Source: Gigaspora margarita (Eukaryota > Glomeromycota > Glomeromycetes > Diversisporales > Gigasporaceae). From it: DNA of 64,000 nucleotides. Location: the NCBI GenBank assembly GCA_009809945.1, contig WTPW01000579.1:116647-180646 (forward strand), read 5' to 3'. Below, in pieces: positions 1 to 11,774 of the stretch. Under the pieces are notes generated by a model. That model did no database searches. It had not been told where the DNA came from and saw only the letters and a list, made by a program, of their open reading frames with translations. Each line of letters starts with the position of its first letter. Positions within the stretch are counted from its first letter, which is position 1. A program made the position numbers and the translations under genes.

Positions 1-604
1 CTTGTTTAGTATGCGATAAATATTTTAAGGCAAAAAACAGATCAAAAGTCTTTATATGAATTGCTATGAAAAATAGATAAAAAATATAAATAAGAAATAA
101 AATACTAAATGCATATAGGTATATTGAGCCTGGTTATATCGATCAAGCAGCAAAGTAAAATTTTTTTATGTCTAATAGTTCAATAGTTATGAAGTATAAT
201 AGGAACATAAAATTTTTGGTGGAGTACTAAGTGAATTTTGACAAAAAAAGCAAAATATCAAGATTGTGCTATGTTAAAACAATTGATTTAATTCATAGCA
301 CAATGTGATGCAAAGTAATGCAATTTGTTTTTTTAAAAGTAAGTATTGTTAGATATAAACAACCAATTAGATTATAGTTTTGTCTCATATTGTTTGTCTT
401 CTTAGTGTTTATCTCACTATACCGATACTATTTATCTATACTATTCTATATTATATATTGATATTTAAAAAGAGTTTGTATACCAGTAATTTGTACAAAA
501 GAGGTTTAACTATAAGTTATTTCAAATTATTTGCTTTTTTTAAATAACAAATAACCAAATAATCTTTAGTAGTTATTTGATTATTTTAAATATTTAATAT
601 CAAT
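1..604. other. AT-rich sequence without recognisable gene
   Basis: No coding frame, RNA gene or clear repeat boundary is seen. The stretch is A/T-rich and ends at the 8-bp duplication that flanks the element starting at 613. Confidence 0.5.
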
Positions 605-612
605 ATAATTTA

Positions 613-1603
613 GGGTATTACTATTTGCACCATAGTTTTTGCTATTTGCACCATAGTTTTTGTATAATATTAGATTATTAATCAACTTTTTCTATTTGCA
701 CTATGGTTTAGTTATACAAAATTTTAAAAATCTTATCTTGCACCTCTACATGTTGTTAATCTANAAAAAAAGCTAAGTTTTTATTGGTACAATATTAAAA
801 AAGGCCCAAGATTACATAAAACATTGTGAAAATCTTATTTTGCCAAAAAGCTGTTTTTATTGGTGCAATATTAAAATGGCCCAAGGTTATACAAAATAGT
901 AAATTTTGGTCCACCTTATGTTAAGATTTTAAAAAATTAGAGTTAGGTTGGCCTGCATTATGAAATTAGGTTAGCAGATCTACTATATATAAGGTTCAAG
1001 GTTATACAAAAATTGCAAAAATCTTATTTGCACTCTACATATTGTTAATCTATGAAAAAAGGTGAGTTTTTATTGGTGCAATATTAAAAAAGGCCCAAGA
1101 TTACACAAAAATTGTAAAAAATCTTATTATTCACCCCTATAAATTGTTAATCTATAAAAAAAGGGTGGCAATCATTTCACCGACAATCACTTCACAGACA
1201 CCCCATTTCACCGACAAATTATTCACCGACAAGTTCATTTTACCGACAGTTTATTTCACCGAAGCTCATTTCACCAACAAAGTAATTTTGGTCATTGTCA
1301 TTAGGGTCAGGGTAAAATTAGGGTTTAAGTTAGTGTGCTTTTTAGAAAAAAACTTGTCGGTGAAATGAGCTTCGGTGAAATGAACTGTCGGTAAAATGAA
1401 CTTGTCGGTGAATAATTTGTCGGTGAAATGGATTGTCTGTGAAGTGATTTACGGTGAAATAATACAGACCCATAAAAAAATATAAGTTTTTATTGATGCA
1501 CATATATTACCATAATGCAAATAAAAAAGGTTGATTAATAATCTAATATTATACAAAATCCATAGTGCAAATAGCAAAAACCATGATGTAAATAGCAATA
1601 CCC
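613..1603. mobile_element. Non-autonomous 8-bp-TSD element with TTTGCACCATAG motif ends
   Basis: The ends are inverted copies (GGGTATTACTATTTGC on the left, GGGTATTGCTATTTAC as reverse complement of the right). They are flanked by a perfect 8-bp direct repeat ATAATTTA at 605-612 and 1604-1611. Each end carries two to three copies of a CTATTTGCACCATAG-like motif. The interior (about 737-1140) holds three diverged direct repeats of a roughly 100-bp unit containing GCAATATTAAAA and GGCCCAAG. No protein is encoded. An 8-bp duplication fits the hAT superfamily, although the GGG terminus is not the usual hAT end. It is interrupted by another element at 1163-1471. Confidence 0.75.
1163..1471. mobile_element. 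Nested TIR element built of TTTCACCGACAA repeats
   Basis: Left and right thirds are inverted arrays of a TTTCACCGACAA / TTGTCGGTGAAA motif, about six copies per arm, around a centre containing GTCATTGTCATTAGGGTCAG. Termini are GGGTGGCAATCATTTCACC and, as reverse complement, GGGTCTGTATTATTTCACC. The direct repeat ATAAAAAAA flanks it (1154-1162 and 1472-1480), so the duplication is 8 or 9 bp. It lies inside the element at 613-1603 and is therefore younger. A short frame (1144-1368) through the arm is repeat-derived and not a gene. A diverged relative lies at 57600-57925. Confidence 0.75.
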
Positions 1604-1611
1604 ATAATTTA

Positions 1612-3027
1612 ATACTATAATTAGTTTGTTTAATGATATTAAAACCTGTACAAAATTTTAATAAACTAATACTATTATTTATTATAATTTGTATTATTTC
1701 TTTGAGAAATTATAGGTATCTTTAACCAGAAATGCTTAGCTTATACATCTCTGGTCAAAACATATATCAGGTAAATAATTTTAATCAAGTCAAGGTTTAG
1801 GTTAGAGTTTGGATTAGAGTTATTCCTTAGTTTGTAAAGATTTGCAGGCAAATTTGCCTGCATAATTACTATAAATATATCTCTGATCTATTTTTTTAAT
1901 CATTTAAAATATTTAAATAAAATTTGGTATGATAATATTTGAAAACAAGGATTATATTTTTGAATTATTTAATTTTATATTATAAGACAAAAAGTTTATG
2001 TTNCTTATAAGCTAAAAATANTNAATTTTAAAGAAATTTTTTAATCAAAAAAATAATTTACAATATCTTGGCGAATTCTTTAAATATTGGTTTTAAAAAT
2101 ATAGTTCCTAATACAATATTGTAGTTTATATAAAGGATTACAACTTTTATTATTGCACTTTAAGTGATTTACTTGTAAAAATTAAGACTTGTATTAGAAG
2201 TAAAAATTTTTTTTTATAAACGAAGACATATAAAATTTGAAAAAACCTAAAGAAAAAATTCTATAGTAAAAGTTCCAAAACAAAAACTTTAAACTTTTAT
2301 TATACCAAAGTTTTTTAATTATTTTAAAAAATTTTTATAATAGAGTTAATAAAACAAAACTAATATTATATTTTTTACTTAGAAAGTATATAGCTAAAAT
2401 TAATTTTTAAAGTTTTATTTAAAAAATTTAAAATTTTAAAATTTATGCAGGCAAATATGCCTGCATAACAAATTAAGGGATAACAAAGAAAGTATTATAA
2501 ATAAATTGTCTTCTCGATATTTTTACTTAGTGCTCTAGCATATATATTTTTTATATTTGTTATTTTTCATATTTTTTTGTTGTTTTATTTTATTAGACTG
2601 ATCTGAAAGAATTGTATTTTATGTAACTATTGTGCTATACAAAATATATATTATGTAATATATTTGTATTTTGATTAGCTATTAGGCCAAAGTAGCATAA
2701 CTAGATATCTCTAAACAAAGGTGCCTAAAAGCACTCTATTTCTTTTTATTAAAAATTTATACAATTAGTTAATTTGTTTAATTTTTAGCTAATTAAAATT
2801 TTGTATTCTAACTATTAAGTAAAATATACTTACAACCTGTATATTAATAATTAAATCTAATATTTTTGTTTATAAATTAATTCAATCTTATAATCTTTAT
2901 AGATTTAAATTAAACTTTTTTTTTTTTTTTGCTTTAAACTAAATACTTATTAATAATAAAACTTATAATATATATTATATTTGAAACAAAAACTAGTATA
3001 AGTTTGAAGCTTATAATAATATATATA
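1612..3027. other. AT-rich stretch with a pair of identical-core palindromes
   Basis: No gene is seen. The palindrome TGCAGGCAAATTTGCCTGCA lies at 1843-1862, and a one-base variant (TGCAGGCAAATATGCCTGCA) at 2446-2465. A degenerate TTAGGTTAGAGTTTGG patch precedes the first. The two palindromes may be the ends of a roughly 620-bp element, but no target duplication was found. Confidence 0.45.
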
Positions 3028-3276
3028 TGGGGGTAAGTCAATAGAAAAGGACCAAATTTTTTCTAAGTAAAAGTTTTCTTGACTTTAAGCTTAAATATCT
3101 TAACAACTATCTTAATAAATTTAATAAATTTTTTTATTTTAAATCTATATAATTTCAAGATTAAAATAAAAAAATTTTTGGCAAATTTGATTAAATAGTT
3201 GTCAAGATATTTTAATTTAAAAATTAAAAAAATTTTACTAAAAATGATTTGTTCCTTTTCTATTGACCCACCCCCA
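3028..3276. mobile_element. TA-flanked TIR element (Tc1/mariner-like MITE)
   Basis: The two ends are inverted copies over about 40 bp (TGGGGGTAAGTCAATAGAAA against TGGGGGTGGGTCAATAGAAA) followed by AAGGAMCAAAT. TA lies on both sides (3026-3027 and 3277-3278). There is no coding capacity. Further imperfect pairing continues inward through the A/T-rich centre. Confidence 0.7.
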
Positions 3277-4323
3277 TATATATTTTTATTATAAAGTTTC
3301 TGCTATGTAAAAAGGTTTTTATTCAAATAAATCAGATCAGGGGCACCCTGAAATTCGTTACATAGATGAGAGTACAACTAGCACATGTACAACTTTTGGT
3401 TGTCTAATTTAAGTAATCTGCCTAAAGGTTCTATACTAGTTGCCATACCTGCAACCCAACTAGGTGTTACCTATTTAAACCCTCTGGTTTCTGCTCTTTC
3501 TGCTAATCTTTCTTGTATCACTAGTACAGTCCTATATTGCATAAGTCAATCAAGACCAGTTCTGGATATATCACAGAATTCCCTTAGAACTACTTTATCC
3601 TCATGAAATCTTGGTAGAGCAGTTCCTGTTCTATACAGGTATCACCTATGCTTCAGTAACTTATATATCTACTGAGGTAGACCATTTGTAGTCTAGGGGT
3701 TACCTAAACCACTACCATTATCTACTTCTGCCCTTGTGAAGTTCCCAACCCTAGTACCTGGTTAGTCACTCTTCTGGCTTCTTTCTTCTATCACATTCCT
3801 ACTCCCAATTTTAAAAACCAGAAAGGTTGGTCAGCCTGGTATTAGGATACCATATGGTTTTACTCCTCTTTGTACATGCTTCTATAACATATGTTCTTTT
3901 TCTTCGGTCAATCTGGTTGGTAGGATTCTTCAACTCTTTTTGTTGTGGGCCTGCTTTCAGTCAGTCCCCATACAAAATTCTTTTTTCTAGCACTATTGAA
4001 AGTCAGGTACTTCTTTAGTCAAATCTTGCCAAGTAGGCTCCTTTGCTAATTTTCAGGATTTGCACGCCTTATTTCTCTTTGTGTAATATTACATAAGTTA
4101 GTTAGCTCCCAATAACTTGGTATCACCCAGGTTATAGATCAAAGATCTAATTAGTAGGAGCACAGATTAGTTCTGTAACACAAATGCAATTTTTAAAAAC
4201 ATTTTCAGTAGGATTCGAACTCTGTATCTATTACTTGGGAGGGGTGACAACTATAGATGCTAGTGAAATTAATTTCACCAATTTCACCAATTCACTACCA
4301 ATTTTGCCAATAGTGGTGAAATA

Positions 4324-6026
4324 CAGTGGCCTACTATATTATTACAGACACTTTTTGGGCAGCCATCAGTCAAAATCGGGTAAGTAAACACAACATGAAA
4401 TTTGGGTCATGTGACCAGGCAATCTCACAGTAAAACATATTAAAATTTCATATGAATTCGATACATCGTGCAGAAGTTAGGCAAAAAAAGTACAAAGTAC
4501 CATTTTTGGATTTGTGCAAAAATCGATTTTCTGAATTTTTTGATTTTTTTTTTTTTTTAAAAAAAAAAATTCAATAAAAAATCAAATTTTTGTTCAAATC
4601 GTCTCAAATTGCACTCAAATGTAATGTGACACCCAGATCACATTACAGGGTATAAAAATAAGTATATCTGTATGACCAATCGGCACAAAAATAAACAAAT
4701 GTGCATCTTAATTTTTTTTTCCCACGAAAAATGGGTGTAAAGAAAGACTTAACGGAATACCAACGGGAAGCCATAATTTACAGTCACCAAAGAGGTGATT
4801 CACTTCGTACGATTGCAGCTGCGGCTGATTGTGGTAAAACTTCTGTGTCAAAGGTCGTAAAGGAGTATAGTGAGTTAGGCATAGAAGCTCAAAAAAAAAA
4901 GGACTGGTCGCCCGAAAACTCTAGCACCCTTGGACCTTGAAAACCTAAAAAATTTAGTCATAGATGGTAACCGTCGTCTCAACCTTTGGCAAATAACTAA
5001 CCTACACAATTGCCAAAGTGAAAAAAAATTTCCGAGAGCACTATACATCGTTCTTTGCATAGTGTGAACTTGTCTTCGTGTGTCGCCCCTGCAAAGCCTC
5101 TTATCTCAGAAGAAAATATGGTAAAAAGGTATAATTGGGCACTCAAACATCAGTTTTGGTCTGTCCAGAACTTCAAGCATGTGTTGTGGTCAGATGAGAC
5201 CTATGTATGTCTTTTTCTGGGGTCTCCTGGCCATGTGTGGCGCGAACTACACGAAAAATAGGAAATTGATTGTATCGGTAGTAGTGTAGGTCGTAGTTCT
5301 GGATGCATGTATTGGGGCTGCTTCTCCTGGTTTGGGGTTGGGCCCCTTGTTTCTTTAAAATCTAATGCCAATGGTAAGTCACACCTTGAAATTCTTCGGA
5401 AGTATGCCGTTCCCACTATAAAAAAATTCCTAGCAAATGATAGTTGAGGCCACCCAATCTTCGTCCAAGATAATGCAAGACCTCATATTGATGGGGTGGC
5501 TCTACAATACTTGAAGAAACACCGGATTCGTGTGATAGATTGGCTGGCTCAAAGTCCAGATCTTAATCTGATTGAAAACTTGTGGGCCAAAGTAAAGTGT
5601 TCTGTATGCCGTAAGGAACGGCCAGGTAATCTCGCAGAGCTGGATAATCTTGTTAAAAAATTGTGGTATGAAACACCACCTGAACTTTGCCATAAGCTGG
5701 TCGTCAGCATCCCCAATCGGGTTGAAGCTTGTATAAAAGCTGAAGGCGGACCCCTCAAATATTAGAATATAATTAGTTTTTTTTTTTTATAAAAAATGTA
5801 AAAAAAAAGAAAAAATGCAAAATTTTGATTTTCGCACAAATAAAAAAATCAATTTTTAGAGTTTTTTGTATAACTTCTGCACGATGTATCGAAATCGTAT
5901 GAAATTTTGATATGTTTTACTGTGGGATCACCTGGTCACGTGATCCAAATTTCGTGTTGTGTTTGCTTACCCGATTTTGACTGATGGCCACCCAAAAAGT
6001 GTCCGTAATAATATGGTAGGCCACTG
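4324..6026 (+). mobile_element. Tc1/mariner transposon with about 155-bp TIRs
   Basis: It begins CAGTGGCC and ends GGCCACTG with TA on both sides (4322-4323, 6027-6028). The terminal repeats extend to about 4478 on the left and from about 5871 on the right, sharing blocks such as ACCCGATTTTGACTGATGG and TAACTTCTGCACGATGTATC. The 1703-bp size is typical of Tc1 elements. It encodes one transposase frame that is now broken. The TA target lies in the TTTCACC array of the older MITE. Confidence 0.93.
4731..5765 (+). pseudogene. Tc1-type transposase, inactivated
   Basis: The transposase would cut and rejoin the surrounding element at TA sites. The start ATG at 4731 opens a helix-turn-helix region (LTEYQREAIIYSHQRGDSL, IAAAADCGKTSVSKVV). 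The catalytic DDE triad is visible: D at 5193-5195 (WSDE), D at 5469-5471 (VQDNARPH) and E at 5574-5576 (LIENLW), with 34 residues between the last two, as in Tc1. The frame shifts around 4890-5050 near an A run. Two in-frame stops (TAG at 5259, TGA at 5445) then interrupt an otherwise continuous frame to 5765. A few lesions in an otherwise clean frame suggest fairly recent decay. Confidence 0.93.
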
Positions 6027-6071
6027 TAATTTCACCACATTTTACCACATTTTACCATCTATAGTGACAAC

Positions 6072-7541
6072 AACCCAACTTCACTATGTCACTACACCTC
6101 TATAATAATAATTTTAGTATTAATAGATAGTAATAGTAAGTATTAATAAGTTTAAAATTTTGGTTACATATATATATTATATTTTTCAAAAGCATTACAG
6201 ATAAAAAAAGCCAAAACTATAGTTTTAATATTTCTATTATAAATGTACCAAAATTGTAATTTTGGATATTAAAATATATAAAAATATAAATTCTTTACTT
6301 TACTTCAAACAATAATTTACTATTAGAGGTATAGTAACTTTTTTTAACAATATGTTTATATAAAGTTTGTACTTATCTAAAGTTTTTCTATAAATATATA
6401 TTAGTTGGTTATAAAATAAATATATTTATAAAAGAATTTTTATATAATATATTTATATAAAAAGAAACTATAAAAAAATTTAATTATATTTAAATTTTAC
6501 AAATTTATTAACTAAACAACAAAATTATTACAATTTAGTTTAATTAAATCCAAAATATTAAATATAAATAATTAAAAAACTTTATTAAATTTTATTTTTT
6601 TAAAATAGAATTATTTATATATAGCTCTGGCTACATGTAGCCTATCTTATATATTTCAAAAGTTTACTAGGTAACTTCTATTGTATTACTAAGTAAAAAT
6701 GCACCTTTTGTGATTTTACTCTAACCCTTGCCAAAACCCTAACCCTGGACTCTAATTCTAAACTCTAACTCTAATATAATATAATTTTAATATAAATTTA
6801 ATTCTAACACTAATGTTAATATAGCTACAAAATTTTTTTTATAAATTAATAGTACGGCTACATGTAGCCTATGGTTACAGATAAATTAATTTTTTAAAAT
6901 TTTATTCTAATTATTTATTTAGAGAATTACTATTTCTACTATTATAATTTGCTATTTTTATTATAATGACTAATATTATGAAAATCCGCTTATCCTAACA
7001 CCAACTAATTCCAGTCACGATCTACAAATTACTATAATAAAACTATAGTAAAAATATATATAAATATATAAATATCTTTACAAGTTTATTTTTTATATAA
7101 CTCTATGAAGGTATATAAATATTATATAAAATTTTTTAAAGGTATATAAATATTATATAAAATTTTTATATAATTTATAAATTCAATATAGATTTATATA
7201 GTTAGAATTTTTTATAAATAACTTAATATAATATCTATATATAATTTTATTTATTATTTATATAAAAATAAATTTTATTTATATTTATATAAAAATAATT
7301 TACTTTAGCTATTTCTTTAAAAACCAATAAAGATTTATATAATTTATATAGTTAGAATTTTATATAAATAATTTAATATAATATCTATATATAATTTTAT
7401 TTATTATTTATATAAAAATAAATTTTTTTATAATTATATAAAAAATTAATTTACTTTAGCTATTTCTTTAAAATAACTAAAGTAATTGGCGTTTGATATA
7501 CTAAATAAAAATGTTTAGCATGCTAAAAAATCTTTCCCAAG
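6072..7541. repeat. AT-rich repeats: paired palindromes and a diverged direct duplication
   Basis: No gene is seen. The palindrome GGCTACATGTAGCC occurs at 6629-6642 and again at 6856-6869, both followed by TATSKTTA-like sequence, with a CCCTAACCC-containing patch between them. At about 7185-7320 and 7330-7470 a 135-140-bp A/T-rich unit is directly repeated, including TTTACTTTAGCTATTTCTTT. A short GGTATATAAATATTATA duplication precedes it (7109-7160). Confidence 0.6.
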
Positions 7542-7677
7542 CCCCAATTGAACTTTAACCACAATTGAACTTTAACCCCAATTGAACTTCAACCCCAATT
7601 GAACTTTAACCTCGATTGAACTTTAACCCCAATTGAACTTTAACACCAATTGAACTTTAACCCCAATTTCACTTTAA
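7542..7677. repeat. 18-bp minisatellite, about 7.5 copies
   Basis: The unit CAATTGAACTTTAACCCC is repeated in tandem with few substitutions. The last copy is diverged (CAATTTCACTTTAA). The length is a multiple of three but no long open frame runs through it. Confidence 0.9.
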
Positions 7678-7699
7678 TATTTCAAATAAAAAATTTTTT

Positions 7700-10600
7700 T
7701 GCAATTTTATAATATATTATGCAAAAATTCTGTATATGTATAAAGTTATAAATAGTTATATTAATTTACATTGGGTTTATATAATTTAAATATAATTTTA
7801 AAATAATTTTAAATAAAAATTTTATAAAGTTCAATAAAATTCTACACAAATCTATGTAAAATATACTTTGTGAAAACCAGATTTTTACAATGAAAATTCG
7901 AAATTATTTAATTGGTTTCACAAACCAATTAGAGAACAAAAAAAGTAATATGTCGTAACACGTGCCAAGATAATAAATGTTTTTTCTTTAAATCTTACGA
8001 AAAAAGATCAAACTTCGAAATCAACAACTTTTTTTCGAAGGAAATTGAAACATATAAATTTTATTGAATGATGCATGAGAAGCAATTGCTTTTACAAGTA
8101 CATTAAGTACATTAAACACATTAATTCGGCTCTATAATTCGACTCTAGAATCCAAAATATCATTAATTCTTTGTGTTTCATTACTTTTGATTTCAACGGC
8201 AATACGTTTCGAGCAAGAAAAAGAAACTGTTATACATAAATGGAAATATTAAAAAAAAATCGAAGGAATCTATGAATCTTCAAGCATACTCTTTGATCAC
8301 ATTCACCTACTTATTACATGAGTAACAACAATAACAACGTTCGAATGTTCAATAACAATAGATATAAAAAAAAATATATAATTGAAATAATAAAGATTTG
8401 TGATATATATTTAGGATGCCATTTTGAACCAATGAATGACGTGTATTTGTCTTCGTGTTGATTATTTAATCACTTACACACGATAATTTTACAGTTATCA
8501 TACTATGATCATATCTATAAATAACATCAAACAACAAACTTTTCGGAATAAATCCGATATTTAAAGTGAAACAAAAAAAAAATATATTATTTAACGAGAA
8601 AGAAATATTTTTCAAAATCTCAGGTGACTCAAATAAAATAAAGAAATCAAAATTCCGATAATCCGATAATCCGACATTATTCAAATATATTAAATTAATA
8701 TATTAAATTAATATATTAAATTAAAATGATTAAAACGGATAATTGCAAACATAGAAAGATTGAATTGGGAAAGAGATTGAATTGGTTTAAAAAAATGTTT
8801 CACTAAATATAAGTAATTTAAATAGGTTAAATTAAGTTCAAGCCCGACTTCAAGAAGGTCAAACTGATAACTTAAATATGATTGGTGAAAATTGTCGGAA
8901 TATTTAGTTACAATGGTTAGATCATATATTTTTTTTATACGTTCAATGTTTACAAATTAGTTTAGATTAGAACAATGAATCAATGAATTCAAGCTGATTG
9001 GTATCACTGGGATTAAATTTTGAAGAGGACAACAAATGAACACAACAACAACAGGCTTGATAGTAATTACTTGATATGGTAAATCTTGTCATTCATTATT
9101 GTGACGTCACGTGATTATATAACACGGTTAGTTATTGGAATCTTTTTAATAACAGTAATAACAGTAATAATAATAATAACAGATTTCTTTAAATTTTTCT
9201 TTTCTAATTATTGTATTTTTTTTAAATAGTTTACTCTAGATTGTATATTTAATTGTTCTAAAAATTGTTGAAACATATAAACATGAAATTATGAAATTTG
9301 TTTCATTCTTACAGTACTGTGTGTGTGTGTATAGTGCATGAATACATACGCAATTTTTATAGAGATAATGTAATTTCATGGCTAAATTGAGAATAATATA
9401 ATTTTATAAAGATGATTCCACGAGAAGAAAATCATACTAGATATTAAAACAATAGTTCAAAATTATGGGCAACAAAGTTTTTTTTTACATGAAAATTCAA
9501 CAAATCGGCATAAATTTATTAAGGTAACAAACTACTAAAAGTCAAGAAGGACAACCGTAATTACCCGATCGCCCGTAAAATACAATATCGATTTGATAAA
9601 AAAAGCAAAAGCCGTTAGTACGGACAATATTAGACAGCATAAGGCAGCATGATGTAGAATTTACAAACAGTATGTACTTGTATAAACTGTATAAACTTCA
9701 TAAACTGTATAAAAATGTATAAACTGTATGTAAGGAATATCGTTAGTGATCATCAAAATTATTACTTTATTAATTAAAAAGAGTATATGAAATATCACAG
9801 TTCATTCTAGACCTTTACACAAATCAACATTTACGGAATTGATACTCCGTATTTCATGGTAAAAAAGGCATTTCCGAATATTCTGCCTATTCTGTGACCG
9901 TTTTCAATGGTAAAATGATAAATTAAAATATATTTAATATATTAATAGAAATTTCATAGTTCATATGATATCATGAACCAAAAAGGATTAGCGATCAACA
10001 CCTTATTTTACTGTAAAAATTATATCCGACAAAAGTAGTGATTAATTCCGTTCTTCCGTAATTCCTTGTAATTTTTATATGTTCTAGCGCGTTTTAATTA
10101 CACATATACTTTTTTTTTAATATAAAACATGCATATATATTTACATTTATTATTATTATTTTTAAAGAAAATACAAAAACTTTTTTTTTTTTTTTTTTTT
10201 CTTTTTTTCGTAATGATGAGACAAATTCATCCATTCATAACCTCAATTAGTACCAATTATTCCCAATTTTTACCAATTAAAATCCATTTTTGTTCTTTGA
10301 TGCAATATTTTGAAGAAAAAATAAAAAGCTTTGATAAAGATGCATATTATACATAAATTTATATAAGATTTTTTTACATGTAACGTTACAAAAACTATTT
10401 TAAATGTAAATTCCGATATTTTAAAAAAATTTTCAATTTATAATTCAAGATAATAATTCCGATAGTAAATCAATCAAGTCTAATATAGAGAGGAGCCTAG
10501 ATACGTAACATAGTTACATAATTAGTTAATAAAATGTCTAAAATAATATTTAAATTTTTTCACATGAGAATTAAAACAATGAACAAACTGGGAGAAACCG

Positions 10601-11774
10601 AAAATCAAGAATTTCGCAAATTATTCTTTTAATCGAATAAGTTTATTTTATTATTATTAATCAAGAGAATTTTATATATTAGTAAAAACCGATATTTATT
10701 AGTAACAAAGAAATTTACGTTGATTATAATTATAGTAATTATAGCATTTGATGTAACAAAGAAAAATACATAAAAAATTGTTTTTGGTTTTTAGAGAAAT
10801 AGTTCCGACGCGCTCTAAGGAAATCAATATCCATAATAGGAAATATATATCTAGTTTATGGTTACAATAAGTTGTGTATGGAATTACATACGATTATATG
10901 ATGCATTGTACAAAAAGAGTCGATAAGCACAAATTATCGGTACGTACATACGTACGTACACTTACGTACGTACGTATAAGAAATATGTTGAACACAATTT
11001 CATATGCTTTAAAAGTCATCTAACGCGTTCTGATACAGTTTATATCTATTAATATATCTTAAAGAAAAGAAAATTATTATTTTTTTTAATATACTTTACA
11101 CTATGTTTAACATTTCAATGACATAAAAATACATTAATAAAATAAATATAAATAAATAAATAAATAATAAATAATTCATATAGGAAACCAATAGAAAAAA
11201 AAAAAACAAGATAACCATTTTAACATTGTTTTATGAATGCATACTTTTCATAATATTGCAAGATGACGAGGCCGTGGCTAGTATTGTGTAATGATGGCTA
11301 GTGAAAAATTATCGATATAACACAAAATGGCTAACTTTAAAAAATATTTGGGTCATCAGGATAATATTCGGCCGATACGACGATATTCGATCTCAGTTTC
11401 TTGATCAAGCCACTACTAAAGTTACACGCTCAAATTACATGGTCAAAGTTATACATGTTCAAAGTTACATAGTTACATAGTCAAGTTAGTTACACGTGAC
11501 GGTTGCAAACCAATTTAGAGACTTTTTTATAATATGATATAGTTCACTAAAAATAGTATACAAGACACAAGTACAACTTGTGCGTTGAGTTGCATATTAT
11601 ATAGCTGTATAGTTATTATTCCGATAACTTATAAATAAAAAAAAAAAACAAAATATAAACCCCCACTTATGCCCAAGAGTATTTTTTTTCAAAGTGTTAT
11701 AATACAATCAAATACAATACGGTACAATACAATAATAAATTTTTATCACAAAATAACTTTTATCACAAATAACA
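7700..11774. other. Low-complexity intergenic region upstream of the HMG gene
   Basis: There is no convincing gene or transposon terminus. The stretch holds homopolymer runs, a TAAATTAATAT triplet repeat near 8690-8725 and a (ACGT)n tract at 10938-10977. A possible TATA-like AATATAAAC lies at about 11651, 120 bp before the HMG start codon. Small frames at 8466-8684 and 10129-10356 have low-complexity products and are not supported. Confidence 0.5.
10938..10977. repeat. (TACG)n simple repeat upstream of the HMG gene
   Basis: The stretch is made of GTACGTAC / TACGTACG blocks with small interruptions, a self-complementary tetranucleotide repeat. A matching tract lies downstream of the gene at 15072-15128. 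Confidence 0.85.

Larger units (their letters stand above)
4252..6063. mobile_element. Short hAT-type MITE carrying a Tc1 insertion
   Basis: The perfect 8-bp duplication GTGACAAC flanks it (4244-4251 and 6064-6071). Termini are TATAGATGCTAG and, as reverse complement of the right end, TATAGATGGTAA. Without the Tc1 copy the element is only about 107 bp, filled with TTTCACCA / TTTACCACA repeats. It is inserted between the A-box-like and B-box parts of the SINE head. Confidence 0.8.
3310..6100 (-). mobile_element. Long tRNA-headed SINE-like element, copy 1, interrupted
   Basis: Read on the minus strand, a tRNA-like head starts near 6100 and includes an A-box-like TAGTGACATAGTGAAG. It is cut by the insertion at 4252-6063, then resumes with a perfect B box GTTCGAATCC (about 4211-4220). 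The body runs to about 3310 and ends in a GAATAAAAA-type tail. It aligns by eye with the copy at 36824-37797 in the head, around the CTAGTTGTACT block and at the tail. There is no long reading frame; small frames at 3385-3606 and 3827-4018 look spurious. No clean target duplication was found. Confidence 0.65.
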
